Shown here: one piece after another, positions 32,819-41,015 of the stretch
How positions within the stretch are numbered: the stretch's first letter is position 1
How the letters are laid out: each line of letters begins with the position of its first letter
Assembly (NCBI RefSeq): GCF_003574445.1
Contig: NZ_KZ984580.1
Location: 1 to 47,767 of the forward strand
Origin: Streptomyces sp. YIM 130001
Lineage (GTDB): Bacteria > Actinomycetota > Actinomycetes > Streptomycetales > Streptomycetaceae
Direction: 5' to 3'
Length of the DNA: 47,767 bases
The notes under the pieces: generated by a model
What the model was told of the DNA's origin: nothing
Databases searched by the model: none
The model's input: the letters and a program-made list of their open reading frames with translations, nothing else
Translations under genes and position numbers: made by a program

Positions 32819-34000
32819 TCAGAGGTAGTGGGTATTGGGCGCCAGATCGCAGAGAATCCGCCCGTAGAGCTCGAGGTTGGTGTGCGGATGCATGATGGCG
32901 TGGAGGTTGACGGCCTGGACATCCCGCTCGATGCGCTGCACCGGGACGTCGGAATACATCGCGGAGGCGCCACCGGCGGTGGTGTAGATGTCCACGGCCT
33001 CCTTGACCAGCTGGCAGACCCGGCCCATGTCCACCCGGACCCTGGCCCGCTCCTCCACAGTCCACTCGCGTCCGCTCGTGTTCTTCTCGTCGATGAGGTC
33101 GGCCGCACGGAATGCATGAAACTCCGCCTCGTCCACGCGCATGGCGGCGTCAGCCGTCTGCAGGTGCGTCAGGGGGGCTTCCCGCCTGCTGCTGTAATCG
33201 GTGTAGGCGATGCCCCGTCCCGGCAGCCGTTCGAAGAACGCGTCCCGGCCGGCCCAGGCAAGCCCCAGGGCCATACCGGTCACCGTGGCACAGGCAGTCG
33301 GCAGCAGCGGCCCGCGGAAAATGGCCGAGCCGGCGTTGCTTTCGGAGGAATACCGCTCCTGCAGGACCGGCCCCATCGACAGCACCCGCTGCTGTGGCAC
33401 GAAGACGTCACGTGCCGTGGTCGATACGCTTCCGGATCCGCACAGCCCCGCGACATGCCAGTCGTCCACGATCTCTAGATCGGACATCGGCAGCGCCAGC
33501 ATGACCGGCTCCTTGCCGCCGTCCGGGCGCTCGAGCAGAGCCGCATTCATGTTCCACTTGCTGTGCAGGGCACCGGAATTGAACGACCATGTGCCGTTGA
33601 CGAGCACTCCGCCCTCGACCGGCACGGCCAGGGCCGTCGGGCTGAGAATTCCGCACACGCGGGTGCCCGGCGCGGCGAATATTTCGTCCTGCACCGGGTC
33701 CGGGAAGAATCCCGCAATCCAGGTGCTGATCGACCAGACTGCCGCGGTCCACCCGGCCGACCCGTCTCCGCGGGCGAGTTCGGCGAGCACCTCGGAGACC
33801 GTGCGGGTGTCGGACTCGTAGCCGCCGTACCTGACCGGGACCCGCATGCGGAAGATGCCCGCATCCGTCATGGCCTCCACGACTTCGTCGTGCAGCCGGC
33901 GGTTCTCCTCCGCCCACAGCGCGTGCTTGCTCAGCAAGGGCGCCAGGTCCTTGGCTCGCGCGACCAGTTCCTGCCGCGACGGGGGTGCAGCGTCTGCCAT
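32819..34000 (-). CDS. Acyl-CoA-dehydrogenase-fold flavin monooxygenase
   Basis: A 393-residue member of the group D flavin-dependent monooxygenases. N-terminal helical domain with F-R-M-R-V-P-V-R-Y-G-G-Y-E, middle beta domain with V-N-G-T-W-S-F-N-S-G, and a C-terminal bundle ending in N-L-E-L-Y-G-R-I-L. Relatives include phenol hydroxylases (HsaA, HpaB type) and the nucleotide-sugar N-oxygenases KijD3 and DnmZ, which turn amino sugars into nitroso sugars. Context in an amino-sugar operon favours oxidation of a sugar amine or of an aromatic unit; the sequence alone does not decide. Such enzymes need a separate flavin reductase, not found in the window. The start at 34000 has a GGGAGGAA site. 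It is divergent from the P450 with 147 bases between. Confidence 0.75.
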   Translation of the reverse strand: MADAAPPSRQELVARAKDLAPLLSKHALWAEENRRLHDEVVEAMTDAGIFRMRVPVRYGGYESDTRTVSEVLAELARGDGSAGWTAAVWSISTWIAGFFPDPVQDEIFAAPGTRVCGILSPTALAVPVEGGVLVNGTWSFNSGALHSKWNMNAALLERPDGGKEPVMLALPMSDLEIVDDWHVAGLCGSGSVSTTARDVFVPQQRVLSMGPVLQERYSSESNAGSAIFRGPLLPTACATVTGMALGLAWAGRDAFFERLPGRGIAYTDYSSRREAPLTHLQTADAAMRVDEAEFHAFRAADLIDEKNTSGREWTVEERARVRVDMGRVCQLVKEAVDIYTTAGGASAMYSDVPVQRIERDVQAVNLHAIMHPHTNLELYGRILCDLAPNTHYL

Positions 34001-34147
34001 CGGTTCCTCCCGGTAAAACGGGTCAGTTTCGCCCAGACCGTTTCACTCCGTCCGCCGACGCTGCATCTCTTCGGTTGCTACGACGCCCGTTGCCCGCTCC
34101 GCAATTCGGAAGATGCGTGCACGCTCGCGCCTTCCGACTATCCGGGG

Positions 34148-35383
34148 ATGAGCGAAACCGACCTGCGCGGCGAAGAATTCCAAGCGAACCCTTACCCCTC
34201 ATACGCCCGTCTGCGGCAGGCGGCGCCCGTCCAGAAGGTGTCGGGCCCCATGGGGCTGGACTCCTGGCTGATCACCCGCTACGACCTGGCCCAGGCGGCA
34301 CTCCTCGACCCGCGGCTGTCCAAGGACCCGTCCCAGGCCCGGCTGTGGCTGCGGAACATGGGCGCCGGCTCCGGCGACGAAGGGCTGCTGGGTGCGAACA
34401 TGCTCAACAGCGACCCTCCGGACCACACCCGCCAACGGCGACTGGTGAGCCAGGCGTTCACCCAGCGGCGGATCGAGAGTCTGCGACCGCGCGTCCAGCA
34501 GATCTGTGACCAGCTGCTCGACGGCCTGGCCGGTTCCGGCCGGCCCGACCTCGTCGCCGGCCTGGCGTTCCCCCTGCCGATCACGGTGATCTGCGAGCTG
34601 CTGGGTATCCCGGTGGCGGACCGCGAGAACTTTGGCGCCTGGACCCACATGGCGCTGTCCCCGCCGCAGTCGGAAGAGGCCGTGCTGCGGCGGAAGCAGG
34701 GCAACGCGGAGATGGAGCGGTATCTCACCAGGCTGATCGGCTCCATGCGCGCCACCGTCGACTTCACCCTCGCAGGCGACCGCCAGCCCAACCTGCTGAG
34801 TGCCCTGATCGCCGCCTGTGACGGTCACGACCGGCTCTCGGAGCGCGAGTTGATCGGCATGGCCAAGCTGCTGATCGTCGCAGGCCACAACAACACGGCC
34901 AACCTCATCGGCAATGGCATGCTCGCCCTCCTCCGCAACCCCGACCAGCTGGCACAACTGCGCGAGCATCCCGAGTTCCTGCCCTCCGCGATCGAGGAGC
35001 TGCTGCGGTTCGACGGACCGGTCGAGCGGGCCACGCCGCGGTTTGCGACCGAGGACATCGAGTTGGCCGGCGTCACCATCCCCAAGGGTTCCGCGGTCGC
35101 CGTCGTACTGGGCGCCGCCGACCGGGACCCCAGCCTTTTCCCCGATCCCGACCGGCTCGATATCCAGCGCACCGGCAGCGAGCATCTGGCATTCGGCCAC
35201 GGCATCCACTTCTGTCTGGGCGCGGCGCTGGCCCGGATGGAAGGGCAGGTCGCGATCGGTTCGCTGCTGGCCCGTTTCCCGGTCATCCGCCTGGCCTGTC
35301 CGCAGGACGAGCTGCGGTGGCGGATCGGCGGCCCCAGCATCACCCGCGGCCTCGAGGCCCTGCCGGTGGCGCTCCGGTCCTGA
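34148..35383 (+). CDS. Cytochrome P450 with altered I-helix
   Basis: A 411-residue bacterial class I P450. The haem cysteine C356 is present in F-G-H-G-I-H-F-C-L-G, and the ExxR pair is E284-R287. The I-helix reads A-G-H-N-N-T at 245-250, so both the acid and the threonine of the usual acid-alcohol pair (A-G-x-E-T-T) are asparagine. That pair normally delivers protons for O-O bond cleavage; P450s lacking it often do unusual chemistry or serve as partners. The gene leads an operon ending in a DesVII-like glycosyltransferase, a family whose members often need an inactive P450-like helper. I chose the ATG at 34148 where family homology begins, though the ribosome binding site is weak. Confidence 0.87.
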   Translation: MSETDLRGEEFQANPYPSYARLRQAAPVQKVSGPMGLDSWLITRYDLAQAALLDPRLSKDPSQARLWLRNMGAGSGDEGLLGANMLNSDPPDHTRQRRLVSQAFTQRRIESLRPRVQQICDQLLDGLAGSGRPDLVAGLAFPLPITVICELLGIPVADRENFGAWTHMALSPPQSEEAVLRRKQGNAEMERYLTRLIGSMRATVDFTLAGDRQPNLLSALIAACDGHDRLSERELIGMAKLLIVAGHNNTANLIGNGMLALLRNPDQLAQLREHPEFLPSAIEELLRFDGPVERATPRFATEDIELAGVTIPKGSAVAVVLGAADRDPSLFPDPDRLDIQRTGSEHLAFGHGIHFCLGAALARMEGQVAIGSLLARFPVIRLACPQDELRWRIGGPSITRGLEALPVALRS

Positions 35384-35464
35384 GCAACCCGGAAGATGCG
35401 CCCCGCACCGCCCCGCAGCAAGGTTGCCCCCGACTGAATATCGCCAGGACGGCCAGGAGGAAAT

Positions 35465-35908
35465 GTGAGTGCACTGGACGCCTATTACGGAGAGTTCACC
35501 AGCGACAAGGAGAAGGAGGTGCTCGGCGTGCCGCTGAAACTGGTGGCCGCCTGGGCGGAGAACGACGCCGACGGCGTGGCCGACGCCTTTACCGAGGACG
35601 GGGAAATGATTCTCCCCGGTGACGTCTACAAGACGAATCGCGAGGAGATCCGCTCCTTCATGGCCGCGGCCTACGCGGGTCCGTTCAAGGGAAGTGGCGT
35701 CACCGGGCAGCCGGTCGATGTGCGTTTCGCCTCGGACGACGTGGCGCTGATTCGTACGCACGGCGGGATTCTCGCCCCGGGAGAGACCGAGATCGCCCCT
35801 GAACTCGCGGTCCGCTCGACATGGGTGGTCGTCAGGCAGGACGGCACCTGGAAGCTCACCTCCTACCAGAACAGCCCCCGTGGCGCCGGCGCGACCCTGC
35901 GCTGGTGA
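35465..35908 (+). CDS. SgcJ/EcaC-family SnoaL-like protein 1
   Basis: A 147-residue alpha+beta barrel protein of the SnoaL-like superfamily, close to the SgcJ/EcaC group (TIGR02246). The pattern A-W-A-E-N-D-A-D-G-V-A-D-A-F-T-E-D-G is followed by R-E-E-I-R-S-F-M and ends in S-T-W-V-V-V-R. SgcJ homologs are found in enediyne and other polyketide clusters but their biochemical role is not settled; members bind small hydrophobic ligands. GTG start with a perfect AGGAGG site. It has two paralogs in this cluster (next gene and 40.4 kb) and a broken secreted relative at 25.3 kb. Confidence 0.82.
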   Translation: MSALDAYYGEFTSDKEKEVLGVPLKLVAAWAENDADGVADAFTEDGEMILPGDVYKTNREEIRSFMAAAYAGPFKGSGVTGQPVDVRFASDDVALIRTHGGILAPGETEIAPELAVRSTWVVVRQDGTWKLTSYQNSPRGAGATLRW

Positions 35909-35959
35909 CACGCCGCACCAGCCCATTCCAACGGAACGTAAGAGAACAGGAGAACACCC

Positions 35960-36412
35960 ATGTCCAACGCAGCGTCGCTGGTCGACCAGGCCAAGGAGTG
36001 GGCAGGCCACTACGGCTCGTTCGCCAACGGCACCGAGGGTGCCGTCCTCAGTGTTCCGCTGCGCTTCCGGGGCTGCTGGGAGCGTGGTGACGCCGACGAC
36101 CTGGCCGGGATTTTCACCGAGAACGGGAGCCTGCTGCTGGGGGACGAGCAGCTCAAGGGCCGCGAAGAGATCCGCACGTACCTGACGGACCAGTTCGCCG
36201 GCCCGTACCGCGGGACCAGCGTCGTCGACGAACCGGCGAGTGTCCGCTTCATCGCCGAGGGCGTCGCCGTGGCGATCACCCGGGGTGGTTTCACGCAGCC
36301 GGGCGAGACGATCCCGGCACCGGAGCGCGAGGTCCGCACCACCTGGGTGATTGTGCAACGGGACGGCGAGTGGCAGCTCCTTGCGTACCAGAGCAGTCCC
36401 ATCACAGGCTGA
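35960..36412 (+). CDS. SgcJ/EcaC-family SnoaL-like protein 2
   Basis: A 150-residue paralog of the preceding gene, sharing F-T-E-N-G-S-L-L-L, R-E-E-I-R-T-Y-L and the T-T-W-V-I-V and Q-S-S-P-I ending. It is closer to SnoaL-like protein 3 (Q-S-S-P-I end in both) than to protein 1. ATG start at 35960 with an AGGAG site. It ends eight bases before the nucleotidyltransferase gene. Paralogs of this kind could form a heteromeric binding protein or act on successive intermediates; no catalytic residue set is obvious. Confidence 0.82.
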   Translation: MSNAASLVDQAKEWAGHYGSFANGTEGAVLSVPLRFRGCWERGDADDLAGIFTENGSLLLGDEQLKGREEIRTYLTDQFAGPYRGTSVVDEPASVRFIAEGVAVAITRGGFTQPGETIPAPEREVRTTWVIVQRDGEWQLLAYQSSPITG

Positions 36413-36420
36413 CCACGGCG

Positions 36421-37476
36421 ATGAAAGCACTGGTCCTCGCCGGCGGCTCAGGCACCCGGCTGCGCCCTCTCAGTCACTCCATGCCGAAACAGCTCGTGCC
36501 GGTCGCCGGCCGGCCCGTCCTGGAGTACGGCCTGGAGAGCCTGCGAAACGCAGGCATCCGGGACATCGGTGTCGTCGTCGGCGGCTGGGCCTCGGCCATC
36601 AAGGAGGCGCTGGGAGACGGCTCCCGCCTCGGTGTCCGGATCACCTATATCCGCCAGGAGCAGCCGCTCGGCCTGGCTCACTGCGTGCGGTTGGCCAAGC
36701 CGTTCCTCGGTGACAGCAATTTCGCGATGTTCCTCGGGGACATCGTCATGCCCGGCGGAATTGCCGGCTCGGCCGACGAGTTCCGTTCCACCCGCCCCGA
36801 AGCCCATCTCCTCGTCCGCCGGGTGGCCGATCCGCGAGCCTTCGGCGTGGTGGAGCTGGCCGGCAGGGCGGTGCGGCGGCTGGTGGAGAAGCCGCAGCAG
36901 CCGCAAAGCGACCTCGCGCTGACCGGCGTGTACTTCTTCACCCCTGCCATCCACCGCGCGGTCGACGCCATCGGGCCCAGCGCCCGCGGTGAGTTGGAGA
37001 TCACCGACGCGATCCAGTGGCTGGTGGACCACGGCGCCGCCGTGACAGCTGAGGAATACGACGGGTACTGGCGGGACACCGGGGACGCGGTCGCGGTCCT
37101 GGACTGCAACCGCCACCTTCTCAGCTCCCTCAGCCGGTCCGTACGAGGTGACGTCGATGTCCGCAGCCGCCTGAGCGGCCGGGTGGTGGTGGAGCCGGGC
37201 GCCCACGTGGTCGCCTCCCGGATCACGGGGCCGGCGATCATCGGTGCCGGCACCTGCATCGAGAACTGCGTCATCGATGCGTACACCTCGATCGGCCGTG
37301 GCTGTCTGCTGAACGGCACCCGCATAGGCGGGTCGGTCGTGCTCGACGATGCGACGGTCTCCTCGGTTCCTCTGCTGCAGGACTCGATCATCGGGCGGGC
37401 CGCGGTGGTCGGACCGGCCAGCTCCCACCATCGGCTGGTGATCGGCGATCACACGCGCATCGAAATTGCCGCCTAG
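36421..37476 (+). CDS. Glucose-1-phosphate nucleotidyltransferase (long RmlA/StrD type)
   Basis: A 351-residue sugar-phosphate nucleotidyltransferase. The nucleotide-binding G-G-S-G-T-R-L-R-P-L lies at residues 8-17, followed by P-K-Q-L-V-P-V, and Y-W-R-D-T-G marks the sugar-phosphate site. The C-terminal third has the hexapeptide beta-helix repeats that distinguish the long StrD-like form from short RmlA. It forms an NDP-glucose from NTP and glucose-1-phosphate, the first step of the sugar module. Whether TTP or UTP is used cannot be read; UTP would feed the dehydrogenase at 31.4-32.8 kb, TTP a desosamine route. It sits between the SnoaL-like and DUF2306 genes in the plus-strand operon. Confidence 0.87.
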   Translation: MKALVLAGGSGTRLRPLSHSMPKQLVPVAGRPVLEYGLESLRNAGIRDIGVVVGGWASAIKEALGDGSRLGVRITYIRQEQPLGLAHCVRLAKPFLGDSNFAMFLGDIVMPGGIAGSADEFRSTRPEAHLLVRRVADPRAFGVVELAGRAVRRLVEKPQQPQSDLALTGVYFFTPAIHRAVDAIGPSARGELEITDAIQWLVDHGAAVTAEEYDGYWRDTGDAVAVLDCNRHLLSSLSRSVRGDVDVRSRLSGRVVVEPGAHVVASRITGPAIIGAGTCIENCVIDAYTSIGRGCLLNGTRIGGSVVLDDATVSSVPLLQDSIIGRAAVVGPASSHHRLVIGDHTRIEIAA

Positions 37477-37573
37477 CAGGGCTTGGTGGCTGACAGACAG
37501 GGAATTTCACCTGGCTACGGTCGTCGGGCTGCCCGTGCAGCCCGGCGATCCTGCCCCAGCAGGAGAGTCACTT

Positions 37574-38326
37574 ATGGCCCAGAACGCTGAAATCGGCGAG
37601 TTCACCGGTGCAGACACGCCTCCCCGGCAAGCGGCTCCTCAGCCGTGGATCGAGGAGCCGACGACGGCGCGTTCGTGGCTGACCCGTCCGTGGATGCTGC
37701 CACTCGCCTTGCTCGTCGCCTTCTTCCTCCTCATCAGCTGGCCGCGGTACCTGGGAATCGCTCCGGAACAGTCACTGATCCCGATCAACCCCGACTTCGC
37801 CGCCCATTACACGGTGCTTTGGCTGCACGTAGCCTTCGGGACCGTGGCAATCGTCACCGCGGTGCTGCAGGTCTGGCCGTGGCTGCGGCGCAGGCACCCG
37901 GCCGTCCACCGCGTCAGCGGCCGTGCCTACGTCTTCGCCGGGATCCTGCCCGCGGCACTGCTGTCGCTGGTCATCATGCCGTTCGGCACGCTCCAGGGCG
38001 CCGGTGCGGTGGGCACCACCCTATGGGCGGGGCTCTCTCTCGCCACGACCATCGCCGGGTTCCGCGCCGCGCGCCAGGGCCGATTCGCTGACCACCGGCG
38101 TCACATGCTCTACAGCTTCGCGCTGACCATGAGCGTGATGACCGGGCGTGTTCTGTTCAACGTCGCCTGGTACGGCGCCCCGCAACTGCCAGGATTCAGC
38201 GAGAGCCAGCTGCCGCTCGTGTCCCAACTGGCCGGGTTCTGGTTGAACTGGATACTCACCCTCGGCGTTACCTACCTTTGGCTGCGACGGAAGAACCGCA
38301 CTTCCATGGAAGGACAGCAACTATGA
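37574..38326 (+). CDS. DUF2306-type membrane protein
   Basis: A 250-residue protein with a soluble 45-residue N-terminus and about six hydrophobic segments beginning with L-P-L-A-L-L-V-A-F-F. Conserved-looking histidines lie at or near the membrane faces (A-A-H-Y-T, L-H-V-A-F, H-R-R-H), as in DUF2306 proteins, which have been compared to haem-binding membrane proteins. ATG at 37574 with AGGAG. It overlaps the alpha/beta hydrolase gene by four bases, so the two are co-translated. Role unknown; a membrane redox partner is one possibility. Confidence 0.7.
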   Translation: MAQNAEIGEFTGADTPPRQAAPQPWIEEPTTARSWLTRPWMLPLALLVAFFLLISWPRYLGIAPEQSLIPINPDFAAHYTVLWLHVAFGTVAIVTAVLQVWPWLRRRHPAVHRVSGRAYVFAGILPAALLSLVIMPFGTLQGAGAVGTTLWAGLSLATTIAGFRAARQGRFADHRRHMLYSFALTMSVMTGRVLFNVAWYGAPQLPGFSESQLPLVSQLAGFWLNWILTLGVTYLWLRRKNRTSMEGQQL

Positions 38327-38994
38327 CGACCTTTGCCCTGATCCACGGCGCCGGCGACGGAGCCTGGAGCTGGCACCTAGTGGAGGCCGAACTCCTAGAC
38401 CGCGGCCATGAAGTGGTAGCGGTCGACCTGCCCAGCGACGACGACGCGGCCGGGCTCACGCAGTACGCGGACACGGTGGTCGAGGCCATCGGCGACCGCG
38501 ACTCCGTGGTGGTCGTGGGCCATTCCTTCGGTGGCTTCACCGCGCCGCTGGTCGCCGACCGTACCTCGGCCGACCTGCTGGTGCTGGTGGCCGGCATGAT
38601 CCCCAAGCCCGGCGAGGCTCCGCAGGACTGGTGGGAGAACAGCGGCTTCACCGCACTCGACCAGGCGCAGTACGCGGACGACGACGGCACGGCCCAGTTC
38701 TTGCACGATGTTCCGCCGGAGCTGGCTGCCGAGGCGATGAAGCGGGAGCGGGCGCAGTCCCAGACCCCGATGGGTGTGCCGTGGCCCCTGGAGAAGTGGC
38801 CGTCCGTTCCCACGAAGCTTCTGATCGGCCGCGACGACCGCTTCTTCCCCCCGGAGTTCAGCCGCGGCGTGGCCCAGGAGCGGCTCGGTATCACTCCCGA
38901 CGAGATCGACGGCAGCCACTGCGTTGCCCTCAGCCGTCCGAAGGAGCTGGCCGAGCGGCTGGTGCAGTACGCCTCCGAGTCCCAAGCGTCATAG
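38323..38994 (+). CDS. Alpha/beta hydrolase (esterase/methylesterase-like)
   Basis: A 223-residue hydrolase of the small alpha/beta fold group that includes plant methylesterases and hydroxynitrile lyases. The nucleophile is S68 in V-G-H-S-F-G-G, the oxyanion loop is L-I-H-G-A-G-D-G near residue 6, the acid probably lies in L-I-G-R-D-D, and the histidine in D-G-S-H-C-V-A. It likely hydrolyses or rearranges an ester in the pathway, or is a tailoring lyase. It is translationally coupled to the membrane protein and lies 11 bases before the glycosyltransferase gene. Confidence 0.83.
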   Translation: MTTFALIHGAGDGAWSWHLVEAELLDRGHEVVAVDLPSDDDAAGLTQYADTVVEAIGDRDSVVVVGHSFGGFTAPLVADRTSADLLVLVAGMIPKPGEAPQDWWENSGFTALDQAQYADDDGTAQFLHDVPPELAAEAMKRERAQSQTPMGVPWPLEKWPSVPTKLLIGRDDRFFPPEFSRGVAQERLGITPDEIDGSHCVALSRPKELAERLVQYASESQAS

Positions 38995-39005
38995 CGAGGA
39001 GCCCT

Positions 39006-40313
39006 ATGCGTGTCCTGTTCGTCACCTCTCTCAACCGATCACAGCTGTACCTCATGGCCCCGTTGGCGTGGGCGATGCAGACCGCCGGACACCAGGTGCG
39101 ACTGGCGAGCCATCCTGAGCTGGCGCAGGACATCGCAGGGCTGGGACTGCTTCCCGTACCGATCGGGAAGTCGTCGGCGCATCTGAAGGAGGAACTGGCC
39201 GATGCCGAGCCCGAGAAGGAGCCGGAGGAGGCCGCCGGCACGGCTCTGGGCCGGCGGCAGCTCGGCGCGAAACCGGTGCAGTCCGACTACGGCTGGGACG
39301 ACCCGCACGCCGAACTCGTGTCGATGGCAGAGGACTTCTTTCCGCTGCTCACCCCCGATGCCACCTTCGACGGGCTGGTGACGTATGCGCGCCACTGGCA
39401 ACCGGACCTGGTCGTGTGGAATTCGATCAGCTTCGCCGGGCCGGTGGCCGCCCGTGCCTGCGGCGCCGCCCATGCCCGTCTGATGTTCGGGGTGGACGCG
39501 CTGGTGCAGCTCCGCAACGGAGTGGCCGCGGCGCAGCGGGCGAGCGGACAGAGCCTGCGCGACCCGATGCGCGACTGGCTGGAGCCGGTGCTCCGCCGGT
39601 ACGACTGCACCTTTGACGAGGAGATGGTGGTGGGCCAGTGGACCATCGACCCTGCTCCGTCATGGATCCACCACCCCCAGGAGGTGTCCTACGTCCCGGT
39701 GCGCCCGGTGTCGTTCAACGGCCCGGTCACGTCCCCGGCTTGGGTGGACGAGCTGCCGGCTCGTCGGCGGGTCTGCCTCACCCTCGGCTTTTCCCACCGG
39801 GAGTCGCACGGCATCGAGGCCCCGGCCGGAGAGCTGCTCGAAGCTGTGGCGGATATCGACGCCGAGGTCATAGCGACCTTCAGCCGGGACCAGATATCCC
39901 CGGACATCACCGTGCCCGACAACGTCCGCGTGGTGGACTTCGTCCCGCTGAACACCCTGCTCCCGAACTGCTCGGCCATCGTGCACCACGGCGGGCCCGG
40001 CACCTTCGTCTCCGCCATCGAGCACGGCGTGCCGCAGCTCATCGTGCCCGGCACCTACTGGCACGAGAAGTGGTGGGGCCCGGTCGCCCACGCCAACGGG
40101 CTGGAGAGCCGCGGCGCCGGCGTCTATGTGGCGGACTCCGATCAGGTGACCGCCGAGCTCCTGCGCAAGGAAGTCATCCGCGTGCTGGACGACCCGTCGT
40201 TCAGCCAGAACGCGGACCGGGTGCGCAACGAACGGCTGGGCACCCCCGGTCCCAACGAGGTCATCCCGCTGCTGGAGAAGCTGACTCGCCGGCACCGCGC
40301 CGCCCGTACCTGA
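39006..40313 (+). CDS. Activator-dependent-type glycosyltransferase (DesVII/EryCIII-like)
   Basis: A 435-residue GT-B glycosyltransferase of family GT1. The N-terminal acceptor domain opens with L-A-W-A-M-Q-T-A-G-H-Q-V-R, and the donor-binding domain contains V-H-H-G-G-P-G-T-F near residues 326-334. Both fit the EryCIII/DesVII group that attaches dimethylamino sugars to polyketide aglycones. DesVII needs the P450-like helper DesVIII for full activity. Here a P450 heads the same operon. It would transfer the amino sugar made by the DesI/II/V/VI-like enzymes. The acceptor is not encoded in this window. GAGGAG site precedes the ATG at 39006. Confidence 0.88.
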   Translation: MRVLFVTSLNRSQLYLMAPLAWAMQTAGHQVRLASHPELAQDIAGLGLLPVPIGKSSAHLKEELADAEPEKEPEEAAGTALGRRQLGAKPVQSDYGWDDPHAELVSMAEDFFPLLTPDATFDGLVTYARHWQPDLVVWNSISFAGPVAARACGAAHARLMFGVDALVQLRNGVAAAQRASGQSLRDPMRDWLEPVLRRYDCTFDEEMVVGQWTIDPAPSWIHHPQEVSYVPVRPVSFNGPVTSPAWVDELPARRRVCLTLGFSHRESHGIEAPAGELLEAVADIDAEVIATFSRDQISPDITVPDNVRVVDFVPLNTLLPNCSAIVHHGGPGTFVSAIEHGVPQLIVPGTYWHEKWWGPVAHANGLESRGAGVYVADSDQVTAELLRKEVIRVLDDPSFSQNADRVRNERLGTPGPNEVIPLLEKLTRRHRAART

Positions 40314-40320
40314 GCACACC

Positions 40321-40367
40321 AGGCGGAGGGCCCGGAGACGCGATGCGCGTCTCCGGGCCCTCCGCCT
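40321..40367. terminator. Very strong bidirectional terminator hairpin
   Basis: Two 22-base arms (40321-40342 and 40346-40367) pair perfectly around a 3-base loop in the 59 bases between the convergent glycosyltransferase and SnoaL-like protein 3 genes. It insulates two operons. Confidence 0.88.
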
Positions 40368-40372
40368 GCCGC

Positions 40373-40864
40373 TCAACTGATCGGACTGCTCTGGTGGGAG
40401 AGGAGCTGCGGCCCGTCACCGCCGTCCCCTCCTTCTCCTCTGACGATGACCCAGGTGGCGCGGATGCGCCGGTCGGGGGCGACGCCACTCGCTCCGGCGA
40501 GGACGATGCCGCCCTCGGTGACCACGGTCGCGACGTCGTCGCTGAGGAACCTGAGGGACAGCGGCCCTCCCTGTACATGCGCCCCCTGAAAGATGCCCCG
40601 GAACCCCTCGGCCATATAGGCGCGGATCTCTTCACGGCTCTTCAGCTGGTCATTTCTCATCAGCAGGCTGCCATTCGCGGCGAAACAGTCGGCGAACGCG
40701 TTGGCGTCGTTGCCGGCCCAGGCGGCCTGTATCCGGAGCGCCACAGAGAGCACTGCCTTCTCGTTCTCGGAGTCGAAGGTCCGGTAGTACGACGTATCCT
40801 CCTCCACCCCGGCAGCCTTCAGTATCCGTGTCGCATTTCCCCACCGCGTCGCCGTAGCGGGCAT
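40373..40864 (-). CDS. SgcJ/EcaC-family SnoaL-like protein 3
   Basis: A 163-residue SnoaL-like protein, paralog of those at 35.5 and 36.0 kb. Shared features are A-V-L-S-V-A-L-R, S-L-L-M-R-N-D-Q-L-K-S-R-E-E-I-R-A-Y and the T-W-V-I-V segment. A 20-residue N-terminal extension and a glycine/aspartate-rich insert near the end distinguish it. I chose the ATG at 40864 because of the AAGGAG site; an earlier start at 40915 is less likely. It is monocistronic and divergent from the GMC oxidoreductase, with which it may share function. Confidence 0.82.
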   Translation of the reverse strand: MPATATRWGNATRILKAAGVEEDTSYYRTFDSENEKAVLSVALRIQAAWAGNDANAFADCFAANGSLLMRNDQLKSREEIRAYMAEGFRGIFQGAHVQGGPLSLRFLSDDVATVVTEGGIVLAGASGVAPDRRIRATWVIVRGEGGDGGDGPQLLSHQSSPIS

Positions 40865-40987
40865 GTTGGTTCTCCTTCTGTCTGCTGTACGGCTGATTGA
40901 GTACCCCATCGTCACAAGTGCGGCGCCGGCTTACGTCTTCTGAATTGCGCATCCCAGGAGAAGGGCATTCCCTTGCCACGCGTCACG

Positions 40988-41006
40988 CTTGGGGTAATCA
41001 CCCAAG
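40988..41006 (+). promoter_or_regulatory. Short inverted repeat overlapping the GMC gene ribosome binding site
   Basis: CTTGGG and CCCAAG face each other across seven bases, and the right arm shares its last bases with the AAGGAGG site of the GMC oxidoreductase gene. It could be an operator or a hairpin that limits translation. Length is modest, so chance is possible. Confidence 0.3.
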
Positions 41007-41015
41007 GAGGAGTTC

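Noticed and set aside
31469..33478. 669-codon open frame on the plus strand
   Set aside because: Antisense to the UDP-sugar dehydrogenase and the flavin monooxygenase, both with clear catalytic motifs.
34199..36430. 743-codon open frame on the minus strand
   Set aside because: It is antisense to the P450 and two SnoaL-like genes, which have family motifs and ribosome binding sites; high GC commonly produces such long shadow frames.
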